Positions 1-5,578 of a stretch of 5,578 bases of DNA are shown piece by piece. Location: contig JAFSRL010000096.1 in the NCBI GenBank assembly GCA_017446125.1, positions 1 to 5,578 of the forward strand, in the 5' to 3' direction. This stretch comes from Lachnospiraceae bacterium (lineage in GTDB: Bacteria > Bacillota > Clostridia > Lachnospirales > Lachnospiraceae). The number at the start of each line of letters is the position of its first letter. Within the stretch, counting starts at the first letter, position 1. Below the pieces are notes generated by a model that ran no database searches, was not told where the DNA came from, and saw only the letters and a list, made by a program, of their open reading frames with translations. The translations under genes and the position numbers were made by a program.

Positions 1-459
1 ACTCACTCCGCCTCGGCAGCAATCCAACAACTTCCCTGGCTTGCAATTTTTTTCAGCATCCTCTACTGCATCATCGACGGTCTGGGCACCTTTGCGGATG
101 CGTATGTGCTCGACAACTTCATCAGTGAGGATTCCGCGAACATCGCGTATGAGTACACCTTCTTCATCCTCGGCGTGCTCTCGTTTTTCTACGTGCGGTT
201 TTATCGCGGGGAAAGGATCGTGATCGCAAAAGAACGCCCCAAGCTCCTTGCCGGTATCTGTGAAACCGCGGGGCAGTATGCGTATATCTTTGCGCTGGGG
301 GCGAACCCGATTGCTTCGGCGCCGCTGATCTCGTCCTACTGCGTGTTTTCGATTCTGTGGGCGAGGATCTTCTTAAAAGAAAAGCTGACCTGGAAGCAGT
401 ACGCGGTGATCGTACTGGCGGTGATTGGAATTATTATTCTTGGAGCTGAGGGAGAGTAG
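1..459 (+). CDS. EamA/DMT-family transporter, C-terminal part (5' end outside window)
   Basis: This frame is open from base 1 to the TAG at 457-459 and gives 152 residues. It is the C-terminal portion of a drug/metabolite transporter (DMT) superfamily membrane protein. Hydrophobic stretches are visible at about residues 13-32 (WLAIFFSILYCIIDGLG), 54-68, 80-100, 102-121 and 128-148, close to the five helices of one EamA repeat. The last two helices, with APLISSYCVFSILWARIFL, then the basic loop KEKLTWKQY and the closing VIVLAVIGIIILG, form the typical EamA ending, where a conserved K/R-E-x-hydrophobic loop separates the final helices. EamA proteins usually have two such repeats, about 290-300 residues in total, so roughly half is missing upstream. 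The substrate cannot be told: family members export amino acids, metabolites or drugs, or import sugars and nucleosides. An ATG at 106 is internal to the domain and is not a believable start. The stop codon touches the first base of the downstream repeat cluster. Confidence 0.85.
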   Translation, partial: THSASAAIQQLPWLAIFFSILYCIIDGLGTFADAYVLDNFISEDSANIAYEYTFFILGVLSFFYVRFYRGERIVIAKERPKLLAGICETAGQYAYIFALGANPIASAPLISSYCVFSILWARIFLKEKLTWKQYAVIVLAVIGIIILGAEGE

Positions 460-532
460 GTGACAATAAGGGACAGGTCCAAATGTCACCAGCTTTCCAT
501 GGTGACATTATGAACCTGTCCCTTTTGTCACC
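459..532. repeat. Paired inverted REP/BIME-like palindromic units
   Basis: Two 32-base units face each other around a 10-base spacer (491-500). Unit 1 is 459-490 and unit 2 is 501-532. Each starts with GGTGACA and ends with TGTCACC, so each has 7-bp terminal inverted repeats. The reverse complement of unit 2 matches unit 1 almost throughout: both carry GGGACAGGT (left copy 470-478, right copy inverted) and AATGTCACC, with a small indel and a few changes between. As RNA the pair could fold into one stem of about 32 bp with a 10-base loop, or into two small hairpins. This design, inverted copies of a short palindrome placed right after a gene, is what REP/BIME or MITE elements look like. No transposase is encoded in the window. 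The stem could also work as a transcript end or mRNA-stabilising structure for the upstream EamA gene. Confidence 0.8.
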
Positions 533-535
533 GCC

Positions 536-575
536 AAGTGAGTCAGTGTACCCGTCCCCCTGACTCACTTTTCTT
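536..575 (+). terminator. Hairpin with U-tract; third REP-like unit and probable terminator of the EamA gene
   Basis: An 11-bp perfect stem is formed by AAGTGAGTCAG (536-546) and CTGACTCACTT (560-570) with a 13-base loop. It is followed by a T-rich tail, TTTTCTT (569-575), which fits a rho-independent terminator for transcripts coming from the EamA gene. Read on the minus strand, the loop region contains GGGACGGGTAC, clearly related to the GGGACAGGT core of the two units just upstream. This suggests the hairpin is a diverged member of the same repeat family that also serves, or could serve, as the terminator. The 13-base loop is longer than in most terminators and the T tract is interrupted by one C, so termination strength is uncertain. 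Confidence 0.65.
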
Positions 576-602
576 GACAGGATAGGATATAATAGATACG
601 TT
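574..602 (+). promoter_or_regulatory. Candidate leuS promoter region (TTGACA; TATAAT; TACGTT)
   Basis: A perfect -35 hexamer TTGACA (574-579) lies directly after the terminator tail. A perfect -10 hexamer TATAAT lies at 588-593, but only 8 bases separate the two, far from the 16-18 of sigma-A promoters, so they cannot act together. Two readings remain. TTGACA may pair with TACGTT (597-602), which has 17-base spacing and keeps the key T, A and final T. Alternatively TATAAT may work with a poor -35 lying inside the hairpin. Both start transcription within about 60-70 bases of the leuS start codon. The presence of a promoter here is likely given the terminator before it; which boxes are used is open. 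Confidence 0.5.
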
Positions 603-628
603 AAAATCAAAACAGTGATACACTGCAT

Positions 629-658
629 TTGACACACAAATCTTTATATAGATATAAG
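629..658 (+). promoter_or_regulatory. Possible second leuS promoter (TTGACA-N18-TATAAG)
   Basis: A second perfect TTGACA occurs at 629-634, with TATAAG (five of six consensus bases) at 653-658 after an 18-base spacer. By sequence and spacing this is the best-matched pair in the intergenic region. However, the -10 box overlaps the leuS Shine-Dalgarno (656-661), and transcription would begin around 664-667, almost at the GTG codon. Such a transcript would lack its ribosome binding site, so the pair is either a chance match in AT-rich DNA or a source of near-leaderless mRNA. Confidence 0.25.
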
Positions 659-661
659 GAG
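656..661 (+). promoter_or_regulatory. leuS ribosome binding site (AAGGAG)
   Basis: AAGGAG sits 7 bases before the GTG at 669. It decides the start: the frame upstream has a TGA at 630-632 and no other ATG, GTG or TTG between that stop and 669. Confidence 0.85.
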
Positions 662-668
662 AAACACC

Positions 669-3101
669 GTGGCAGCAACGAATAAGCAAACAGAACCTTT
701 CAATCACGCAGAAATCGAGGAGAAGTGGCGCAAGCGCTGGGAAGAGCACCCGGTCAACGTCAATGACGGCAAGAAGGAAAAGTATTATTGCCTCGACATG
801 TTCCCGTATCCCTCGGGTTCCGGACTGCATGTCGGTCACTGGAGAGGCTACGTTATTTCTGACGTATGGAGCCGCTACCAGATGATGAAGGACGGCAAGT
901 ACGTGATCCATCCGATGGGCTGGGACGCCTTTGGCCTGCCCGCGGAAAACTATGCGATCCAGCACGGCATCCATCCGGAGATCTCGACCGCGGAGAATGT
1001 CGCGAATATCAAAAAACAGATTAAGCAGATCGGCGCGATCTACGACTGGGACATGGAGCTGAACACGACGGATCCCAGGTTCTTTAAGTGGACGCAGTGG
1101 ATCTTTGCCAGGATGTTCGAAAAGGGGCTTGCGTACCAGAAGGAGATGCCCATCAACTGGTGCCCTTCGTGCAAGACGGGCCTGGCCAATGAGGAGGTCG
1201 TCGACGGCAAGTGTGAGCGCTGCCACACGGAGGTGACCAAGAAGAATTTAAATCAGTGGATGTTAAAAATCACCGCCTACGCGGACAGGCTTTTGAACGA
1301 CCTCGATAAGCTTGACTGGCCGGAGAAGGTCAAGAATATGCAGACCGACTGGATCGGCAAGAGCTACGGCGCGGAGGTCGATTTCATGGTGGAAGGTCAT
1401 GAGGATGTGATCCGCGTTTACACGACGCGTCCCGATACGCTCTTTGGCGCGACCTTTATGGTGCTGGCGCCCGAGCATAAGCTTGCGGAAAAGCTTGCCA
1501 CTGCCGATCAAAAGGACGCGGTTGAAAAATACATCAAGGACGCGTTGAACAAGTCGAATGTTGACCGCTTGCAGGATAAGGAAAAGACCGGTGTCTTTAC
1601 CGGCTCCTACGCAATCAATCCGCTGAACAACGAAAAGATTCCGATTTGGCTCGCGGACTATGTGCTTGCGGACTACGGCACCGGCGCCATCATGTGCGTG
1701 CCGGCGCATGATGACCGCGACTTTGAGTTTGCGAAAAAGTTCGGCTTAAAGATCGTACAGGTCATCGCCAAAGACGGCGTTGAGATCTCTGACATGCAGG
1801 AGGCCTACACGGACGCGGCGGGGACGATGATCAACTCGGGCGAGTGGAACGGCATGGAGAGCGCGGAGCTTAAGGTCAAGGCGCCCGATATGATCGCGGC
1901 GAAGGGCCTCGGTGAAAAGAAGGTCAATTATAAGCTGCGTGACTGGGTCTTCTCGAGACAGCGCTACTGGGGGGAGCCCATCCCGATTGTGCACTGTCCC
2001 GATTGCGGACCGGTTGTGGTACCGGATGAGGAGCTGCCGCTGATGCTGCCCAAGGTTGATAAGTATGAACCGACAGGCACCGGCGAGTCCCCCTTGGCGG
2101 CGATTGAGAGTTGGGTAAATTGTCAGTGCCCGAAGTGCGGCAAGGCGGCCAAGCGTGAGACGAATACGATGCCGCAGTGGGCGGGTTCCAGTTGGTACTT
2201 CCTGCGGTACATCGATGTGAACAATGACAAGGAGCTTGTGAACCGAGAGAAGGCGGACGCGCTTTTGCCTGTCGATATGTACATCGGCGGCGTTGAGCAC
2301 GCGGTGCTGCACCTTCTGTACTCGCGGTTCTGGACGAAGTTCCTCTATGACATCGGCGTGGTCGGGTTTGAGGAGCCGTTTACGAAGCTCTTCAACCAGG
2401 GCATGATCACCGGTAAGAACGGTGTCAAGATGAGAAAGTCCATGGGCAATGTTGTTTCCCCGGACGACCTTATCCGCGACTACGGCTGCGACGCGCTGCG
2501 CCTGTATGAGATGTTTGTCGGACCTCCGGAGCTGGATTCCGAGTGGGACGACCGCGGCATCGACGGTGTCTTCCGTTTCCTGACGCGCTTCTGGAGACTG
2601 GTCAATGAAAACCTTGACCGTGAGGTCACAGAAACGGAGGAGCTTACCCGTATCCGTCACCAGCTCATCCATACGGTGACGACAAGGTTGAATAACTTCG
2701 GCTTGAACACCGTGGTGAGCGGATTTATGGAATTTAACAATAAGCTCTTGGAGCTTTCCGCCGCGGGCGGTGTCGATAAGGAAACCCTGAAAGCGTTTGT
2801 GCAACTGATTGCGCCCTTTGCCCCGCACATCGCGGAGGAGCTGTGGGAGCGCTTAGGCGGTACGGAATCCGTCTTCCACGCGACCTGGCCGGTGTATGAC
2901 GAGGCTCTGATGAAGGAGGATACGATCGAGATCGCAGTGCAGGTAAATGGCAAGATGCGCGGAACGATTACCGTGGCTGCGGACATCAGCAAAGATGATG
3001 CCATCGGGCAGGCCAAAGAAATGCTGGGCGAGCGTCTTACGGGCAGCATTGTCAAAGAAATCTATGTCCCCGGCAAAATCGTGAACATTGTGGCAAAATA
3101 A
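669..3101 (+). CDS. leuS: Leucine--tRNA ligase (leucyl-tRNA synthetase)
   Basis: This 810-residue class I aminoacyl-tRNA synthetase charges tRNA-Leu with leucine using ATP in the cytoplasm. It is full length for the bacterial family (about 800-860). The ATP-binding HIGH motif is HVGH (54-57), within YPSGSGLHVGH. A zinc knuckle is formed by C165, C168, C182 and C185. The CP1 editing domain (about 226-410) carries TTRPDT (252-257) and GTGAIMCVPAHD ending at D348; by alignment T257 and D348 match E. coli T252 and D345, so proofreading looks intact. The catalytic fold resumes at LRDWVFSRQRYWGEPIP (423-439), followed by a second set of Cys pairs (C443/C446 and C487/C490) and MYIGGVEHAVLHLLYSRFW (537-555). 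The KMSKS loop reads KMRKS (587-591), an unusual third residue. There is no leucine-specific insertion before it, as in Bacillus-type enzymes. The anticodon-binding helical domain covers about 640-750 and the small C-terminal domain begins near IEIAVQVNGKMRG (753-765). The gene starts with GTG, has a strong RBS and appears monocistronic, ending in its own terminator. Confidence 0.98.
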   Translation: MAATNKQTEPFNHAEIEEKWRKRWEEHPVNVNDGKKEKYYCLDMFPYPSGSGLHVGHWRGYVISDVWSRYQMMKDGKYVIHPMGWDAFGLPAENYAIQHGIHPEISTAENVANIKKQIKQIGAIYDWDMELNTTDPRFFKWTQWIFARMFEKGLAYQKEMPINWCPSCKTGLANEEVVDGKCERCHTEVTKKNLNQWMLKITAYADRLLNDLDKLDWPEKVKNMQTDWIGKSYGAEVDFMVEGHEDVIRVYTTRPDTLFGATFMVLAPEHKLAEKLATADQKDAVEKYIKDALNKSNVDRLQDKEKTGVFTGSYAINPLNNEKIPIWLADYVLADYGTGAIMCVPAHDDRDFEFAKKFGLKIVQVIAKDGVEISDMQEAYTDAAGTMINSGEWNGMESAELKVKAPDMIAAKGLGEKKVNYKLRDWVFSRQRYWGEPIPIVHCPDCGPVVVPDEELPLMLPKVDKYEPTGTGESPLAAIESWVNCQCPKCGKAAKRETNTMPQWAGSSWYFLRYIDVNNDKELVNREKADALLPVDMYIGGVEHAVLHLLYSRFWTKFLYDIGVVGFEEPFTKLFNQGMITGKNGVKMRKSMGNVVSPDDLIRDYGCDALRLYEMFVGPPELDSEWDDRGIDGVFRFLTRFWRLVNENLDREVTETEELTRIRHQLIHTVTTRLNNFGLNTVVSGFMEFNNKLLELSAAGGVDKETLKAFVQLIAPFAPHIAEELWERLGGTESVFHATWPVYDEALMKEDTIEIAVQVNGKMRGTITVAADISKDDAIGQAKEMLGERLTGSIVKEIYVPGKIVNIVAK

Positions 3102-3124
3102 AGATTAGACTTCCTGTTTGATTT

Positions 3125-3139
3125 ATAAGAATATCTTAT
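3125..3139. promoter_or_regulatory. LysR-type operator-like dyad 1 (ATAA-N7-TTAT)
   Basis: ATAAGA and TCTTAT form a perfect 6-bp inverted repeat around ATA, giving ATAA-N7-TTAT. That layout is known for binding sites of the LysR-type regulator CcpC of Bacillus. It lies just after leuS and upstream of the leuS terminator. A second dyad with identical arms lies at 3209-3223, and a LysR-type gene lies downstream at 4717. That it is an operator for that regulator is inference. Confidence 0.5.
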
Positions 3140-3167
3140 GGCTGTTTTTGGCCATCATTTTGAAAAG

Positions 3168-3189
3168 ACGCGGAAAAACCGCGTTTTTT
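3168..3189 (+). terminator. Rho-independent terminator of leuS
   Basis: ACGCGG (3168-3173) pairs with CCGCGT (3179-3184) around an AAAAA loop, followed by six T residues (3184-3189). It is a compact, GC-rich stem with a clean U-tract, 66 bases after the leuS stop, and should separate leuS from the transporter operon. A short A-run before the stem (3163-3166) gives it only weak potential in the other direction. Confidence 0.88.
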
Positions 3190-3208
3190 CGTTGCCTGAA
3201 ATGATAAT

Positions 3209-3223
3209 ATAAGAGTTTCTTAT
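3209..3223. promoter_or_regulatory. LysR-type operator-like dyad 2 (ATAA-N7-TTAT)
   Basis: ATAAGA and TCTTAT again form a perfect 6-bp inverted repeat, here around GTT, with the same arms as dyad 1. It is nested in a wider dyad, TGATAA (3202-3207) and TTATCA (3220-3225). Its centre (3216) is 84 bp from the centre of dyad 1 (3132), close to eight helical turns, so both would face the same side of the DNA. It sits 58-72 bases before the transporter start, where a promoter is expected, and its right arm overlaps the best -35 candidate. This fits control of the transporter-LysR operon, but binding is inferred. Confidence 0.55.
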
Positions 3224-3247
3224 CAACACTGCGAATAATTTTAATTT
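3220..3247 (+). promoter_or_regulatory. Weak candidate promoter for the MATE-lysR operon
   Basis: TTATCA (3220-3225, four of six -35 bases) is followed after 16 bases by TAATTT (3242-3247, three of six -10 bases). A promoter must lie between the terminator ending at 3189 and the gene at 3281 if the operon has its own start site, and this is the best-spaced pair I find. The match is poor, as expected of a promoter needing an activator, and the -35 overlaps operator-like dyad 2. Confidence 0.3.
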
Positions 3248-3280
3248 GTGCTTATGAAGAAAAGGGTATAAGATGGGGGC

Positions 3281-4720
3281 ATGAAGACAGAAACACAAGA
3301 AGAAAAACTGCAAAAGGAACAGGAAGTTTTTGCGAGAACGCCCGTGATGCGCGCCCTTTTGAAGCTGGCGTTTCCGACAATCATCGGACAGATGATTCTG
3401 GTCGTTTACAATATGGCGGACGCCTTCTTTATCGGCATGCGGGGGAACGACGCAATGTTAAGCGCCGTGACCGTCTGCATGCCGGCCTTCATGTTCTTGT
3501 CCGCGATTGCGAATCTCTTCGGCATCGGCGGTGCAAGCGTGATGGCACGAAGTTTGGGAGCGAAGGATTTGAAGCGCGCACACCGCGCAAGTGATTTCGC
3601 GTTCTGGGGTACCATTTTTTCCACGTTCATTTACACGGCAGGGGTATTTCTTCTGCGACATCCGTTTTTAAACCTTTTGGGCGCAACAGACGGGAACGTC
3701 CATGCCTATGCGATCCGTTACCTTCTTGTAACTGTTGTACTCGGCGGGATCGCATCTTCCCTCTCGATTACATTATCCCATCTGTTGCGCGCGGAGGGAC
3801 ATTCAATCATCGCGTCCTTTGGGATATCGATGGGCGGTGTATGCAATATCGCGCTGGATCCGCTCTTTATGTTTTATGTCCTGCCTGCGGGGAACGAGGT
3901 CTTAGGGGCGGCGATTGCGACAGCGCTTTCCAACCTGTGTTCTTTACTGTTTTTTGCAATCGTAATCGCGGTGCGTGGCAGGGAGAAGAGCAACTTAAGA
4001 TTCAAGCTGAAACGGAATCGTCTCTTCGGCGAGATTCCTTTGGAAGTACTTACGGCGGGAATTCCGGCCTGTGTCATGACACTGTTTGAAAACATCTCGT
4101 ACGCGGTGCTGGATAAACAGCTTTCGTTTTACGGAACGGAATTACAGGCCGGTGTCGGTGTCGCGAAAAAGGTGAATATGATGGCGCACTCAATCGTACG
4201 CGGAATCACACAGGGTGCGCTGCCGCTCATTGCGTTCAATTATGCCGCGGGTGATAAAAAAAGGATGTGCCGGGCGATTCATTACGCAACCATCCTTGCG
4301 GTTACAACGGCGCTTTCCTGTATGGGAGTCTGTCTTTTGGCGGCGCCGCAGCTTGTGGGACTCTTTATCCGGCATGCTTCCGCATCGAAGGAGGCAGGTG
4401 CTTTGTTTTTGCGAATTCTGTGTGTGGGCGCACCGTTCTCCGCCTTCGCTTATACGTATATTTCCGCATTTCAGGCGGTGGGGAAGAGCGCGCGAAGCTT
4501 TATTCTGGCAATCTTAAGAAAGGGAATCGTGGATATTCCGCTGATGTTTCTTTTGCAGAGGTTTTTCCGTGCGACGGGGGTGGTGCTTGCGACACCGGCC
4601 GCAGACATTGTGTGCTGCGGTGTTGCACTCGTCATGGCAATCAGGTTTCTTAAGGCGGCGCGTAAGGAGGCGGCGTCTTATGTTACAATTGAGGGAAAGG
4701 CAAGGTTAAAGGCGGCATGA
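3281..4720 (+). CDS. MATE-family multidrug/cation efflux transporter
   Basis: This 479-residue inner-membrane protein belongs to the MATE (multidrug and toxic compound extrusion) family, which exports drugs or metabolites in exchange for Na+ or H+. Length is usual (about 440-480, 12 helices). After a charged 20-residue N-terminal tail, the first helix region has FPTIIGQMILVVYNMADAFFIG (31-52), the classic MATE opening. GIGGASVMARSLGAKD (81-96) is the conserved loop after the second helix, and LRAEGHS (169-175) with NIALDPLFMF (189-198) marks helices five and six. The second half repeats the pattern, with GVGVAKKVNMM and QGALPLIAFNYAAGDKKRM (about residues 291-330). It resembles the MepA-like branch more than NorM, but the substrate cannot be read from sequence. 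The ATG at 3281 is the only usable upstream start, since an in-frame TAA lies at 3269-3271. The only SD-like sequence is GGGGG (3275-3279), 1 base before ATG, so initiation may be weak. The stop overlaps the start of the LysR gene (ATGA), implying joint transcription. Confidence 0.95.
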   Translation: MKTETQEEKLQKEQEVFARTPVMRALLKLAFPTIIGQMILVVYNMADAFFIGMRGNDAMLSAVTVCMPAFMFLSAIANLFGIGGASVMARSLGAKDLKRAHRASDFAFWGTIFSTFIYTAGVFLLRHPFLNLLGATDGNVHAYAIRYLLVTVVLGGIASSLSITLSHLLRAEGHSIIASFGISMGGVCNIALDPLFMFYVLPAGNEVLGAAIATALSNLCSLLFFAIVIAVRGREKSNLRFKLKRNRLFGEIPLEVLTAGIPACVMTLFENISYAVLDKQLSFYGTELQAGVGVAKKVNMMAHSIVRGITQGALPLIAFNYAAGDKKRMCRAIHYATILAVTTALSCMGVCLLAAPQLVGLFIRHASASKEAGALFLRILCVGAPFSAFAYTYISAFQAVGKSARSFILAILRKGIVDIPLMFLLQRFFRATGVVLATPAADIVCCGVALVMAIRFLKAARKEAASYVTIEGKARLKAA

Positions 4721-5578
4721 TTGATCAAAAACTCATTTCACTGATTAAAATTGTGGAAACCGGCAGCTACACGAAGGCTGCCGCGGAGCTTTCTTTGTCC
4801 CAGCCGGCGGTAAGCCAGCACATGCATGCGCTTGAGGAGGAACTGAATGTCAAGCTGTTTGAGCGTGCACGCGGGGAGCTGAAGCTGACCAAGGAAGGCA
4901 GAACGGTGGTGAAGTACGCGCGCCGCATGATGAGCGTGCAACACAACATGGTGCAGGCGCTCGAGAATTTAAAGACGAAAATCACATCGTTAACCGTGGG
5001 CATCACGCATACGGCGGCATCCAACGCAATCGTGGAAGCGCTTGCCGCTTATGCGAATTCGGATGATGTGGGGGTTACCATCCGGATTCACACGGACACG
5101 ACGGAAAACCTTACGACGATGCTTCATAACTTCGAGCTGGATTTTGCAATCATCGAGGGCAGGAATGCCGGCCCGAAATTCAACTACATGCTCCTTGACA
5201 CGGATTGTCTGATTCTTGCGGTTCCGCCCACGCACTACCTGGCGGACAAGAGCATGATTACTATTGCGGAGCTCCATAAGGAGAAGCTGATCTTACGGCG
5301 CCCGAGGTCTGACACGAGATCCTTGTTTGAAGCGGCGCTTGAAACGAATAACATGCACATCGGGGAATTCAACATCGTGATGGAGATCGACAACATCGCG
5401 ACGATAAAGGATCTGATCCGGCGTGAGATGGGAGTTTCGGTTCTGCCCAAGAGCGCCTGCATGGACGAAATCAACAAAAAGAAGCTCGTCGCGCTATCGA
5501 TTGAAAACTTAAGTATGACAAGAGAGACCAACATCGTGTATTCCGATGATTTTGAACATACGGAGTTTCTGCAGGATC
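4717..5578 (+). CDS. LysR-family transcriptional regulator (3' end outside window)
   Basis: The frame is open from the ATG at 4717 to the window end and gives 287 residues; LysR proteins are usually about 290-300, so only a short tail is missing. The N-terminal winged helix-turn-helix is clear: ISLIKIVETGSYTKAAAELS (7-26), then LSQPAVSQHMHALEEELNVK (27-46) and LFER (47-50). A linker helix spans about 60-88. The effector-binding (periplasmic-binding-protein-like) domain starts near LTVGITHTAAS (92-102), with DFAIIEGR (142-149) and REMGVSVLPKSA (236-247), the usual hinge and late-strand motifs. It is a DNA-binding regulator, probably responding to a small molecule. The start overlaps the MATE stop by four bases and follows AAAGG (4708-4712), so it should be translated by coupling. 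LysR genes are more often divergent from their targets; here gene order suggests control of, and self-control through, the same operon. The effector is unknown. Confidence 0.95.
   Translation, partial: MIDQKLISLIKIVETGSYTKAAAELSLSQPAVSQHMHALEEELNVKLFERARGELKLTKEGRTVVKYARRMMSVQHNMVQALENLKTKITSLTVGITHTAASNAIVEALAAYANSDDVGVTIRIHTDTTENLTTMLHNFELDFAIIEGRNAGPKFNYMLLDTDCLILAVPPTHYLADKSMITIAELHKEKLILRRPRSDTRSLFEAALETNNMHIGEFNIVMEIDNIATIKDLIRREMGVSVLPKSACMDEINKKKLVALSIENLSMTRETNIVYSDDFEHTEFLQD

Noticed and set aside
613..625. Small hairpin CAGTG-ATA-CACTG in the leuS leader
   Set aside because: A 5-bp stem with a 3-base loop is too small to distinguish from chance, and no U-tract or alternative pairing partner is visible.
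543..1226. Minus-strand open frame of 227 codons crossing the leuS start and repeat region
   Set aside because: It runs through the repeats and promoter and opposite conserved LeuRS sequence; no domain or plausible RBS supports it.
2010..2025. T-box-like GTGGTACCGG string
   Set aside because: It encodes conserved-region residues within leuS (VVVPD), with no leader structure or terminator nearby; chance match.
1746..2828. Long open frame of 360 codons on the minus strand inside leuS
   Set aside because: It lies wholly opposite a clear leuS, its translation is rich in Arg, Leu, His and Val with no recognisable domain, and such antisense frames are common opposite GC-rich codon positions.
3138..3155. 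ATGGC/GCCAT inverted repeat with a T-rich loop after leuS
   Set aside because: The 5-bp stem is weak and the proper terminator follows at 3168-3189; not convincing as a separate element.
4255..4264. Run of seven A residues in the MATE gene, possible slippage or frameshift site
   Set aside because: The frame continues normally with conserved residues on both sides; there is no SD-like stimulator or downstream structure that supports programmed frameshifting.
4267..4653. Alternative + strand frame of 128 codons inside the MATE gene
   Set aside because: It overlaps the conserved second half of the transporter; the composition (Arg, Gly, Cys rich) is typical of an out-of-frame shadow.

Overview
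The window suggests a Firmicute, most likely from Clostridia. The leucyl-tRNA synthetase is of the short type without the leucine-specific insertion found in E. coli. The Shine-Dalgarno and sigma-A-like boxes, the MATE and EamA transporters and the U-tract terminators also fit. GC looks to be near or slightly above half by eye. A Lachnospiraceae-like host is a guess; nothing here fixes the genus. All genes read on the + strand.

Layout: (1) 1-459 is the C-terminal half of an EamA/DMT-family membrane transporter whose start lies outside the window. (2) 460-668 is an intergenic stretch packed with three related palindromic units (459-490, 501-532, 536-570). Each has terminal inverted repeats around a GGGACRGGTNC core, like REP/BIME or MITE elements, and the last also looks like a rho-independent terminator. 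Promoter-like boxes for leuS follow directly, and no T-box leader is visible. (3) 669-3101 is a complete leuS with GTG start and a good RBS; its signature KMSKS loop reads KMRKS. (4) 3102-3280 holds the leuS terminator and two 15-bp dyads of the form ATAA-N7-TTAT whose centres are 84 bp apart. (5) 3281-4720 is a complete MATE-family efflux transporter. (6) 4717-5578 is a LysR-type regulator that overlaps the transporter by 4 bases (ATGA) and is cut by the window end a few residues before its expected C-terminus.

The transporter and the LysR regulator look like one transcription unit. The paired dyads upstream match the LysR-type operator form known for CcpC-like regulators, so the simplest model is a self-regulated efflux operon. 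leuS is a separate housekeeping unit between the two transporter loci. I see no clear new defence, mobile or biosynthetic system. The most unusual signals are the repeat cluster, the KMRKS variant and the paired operators.
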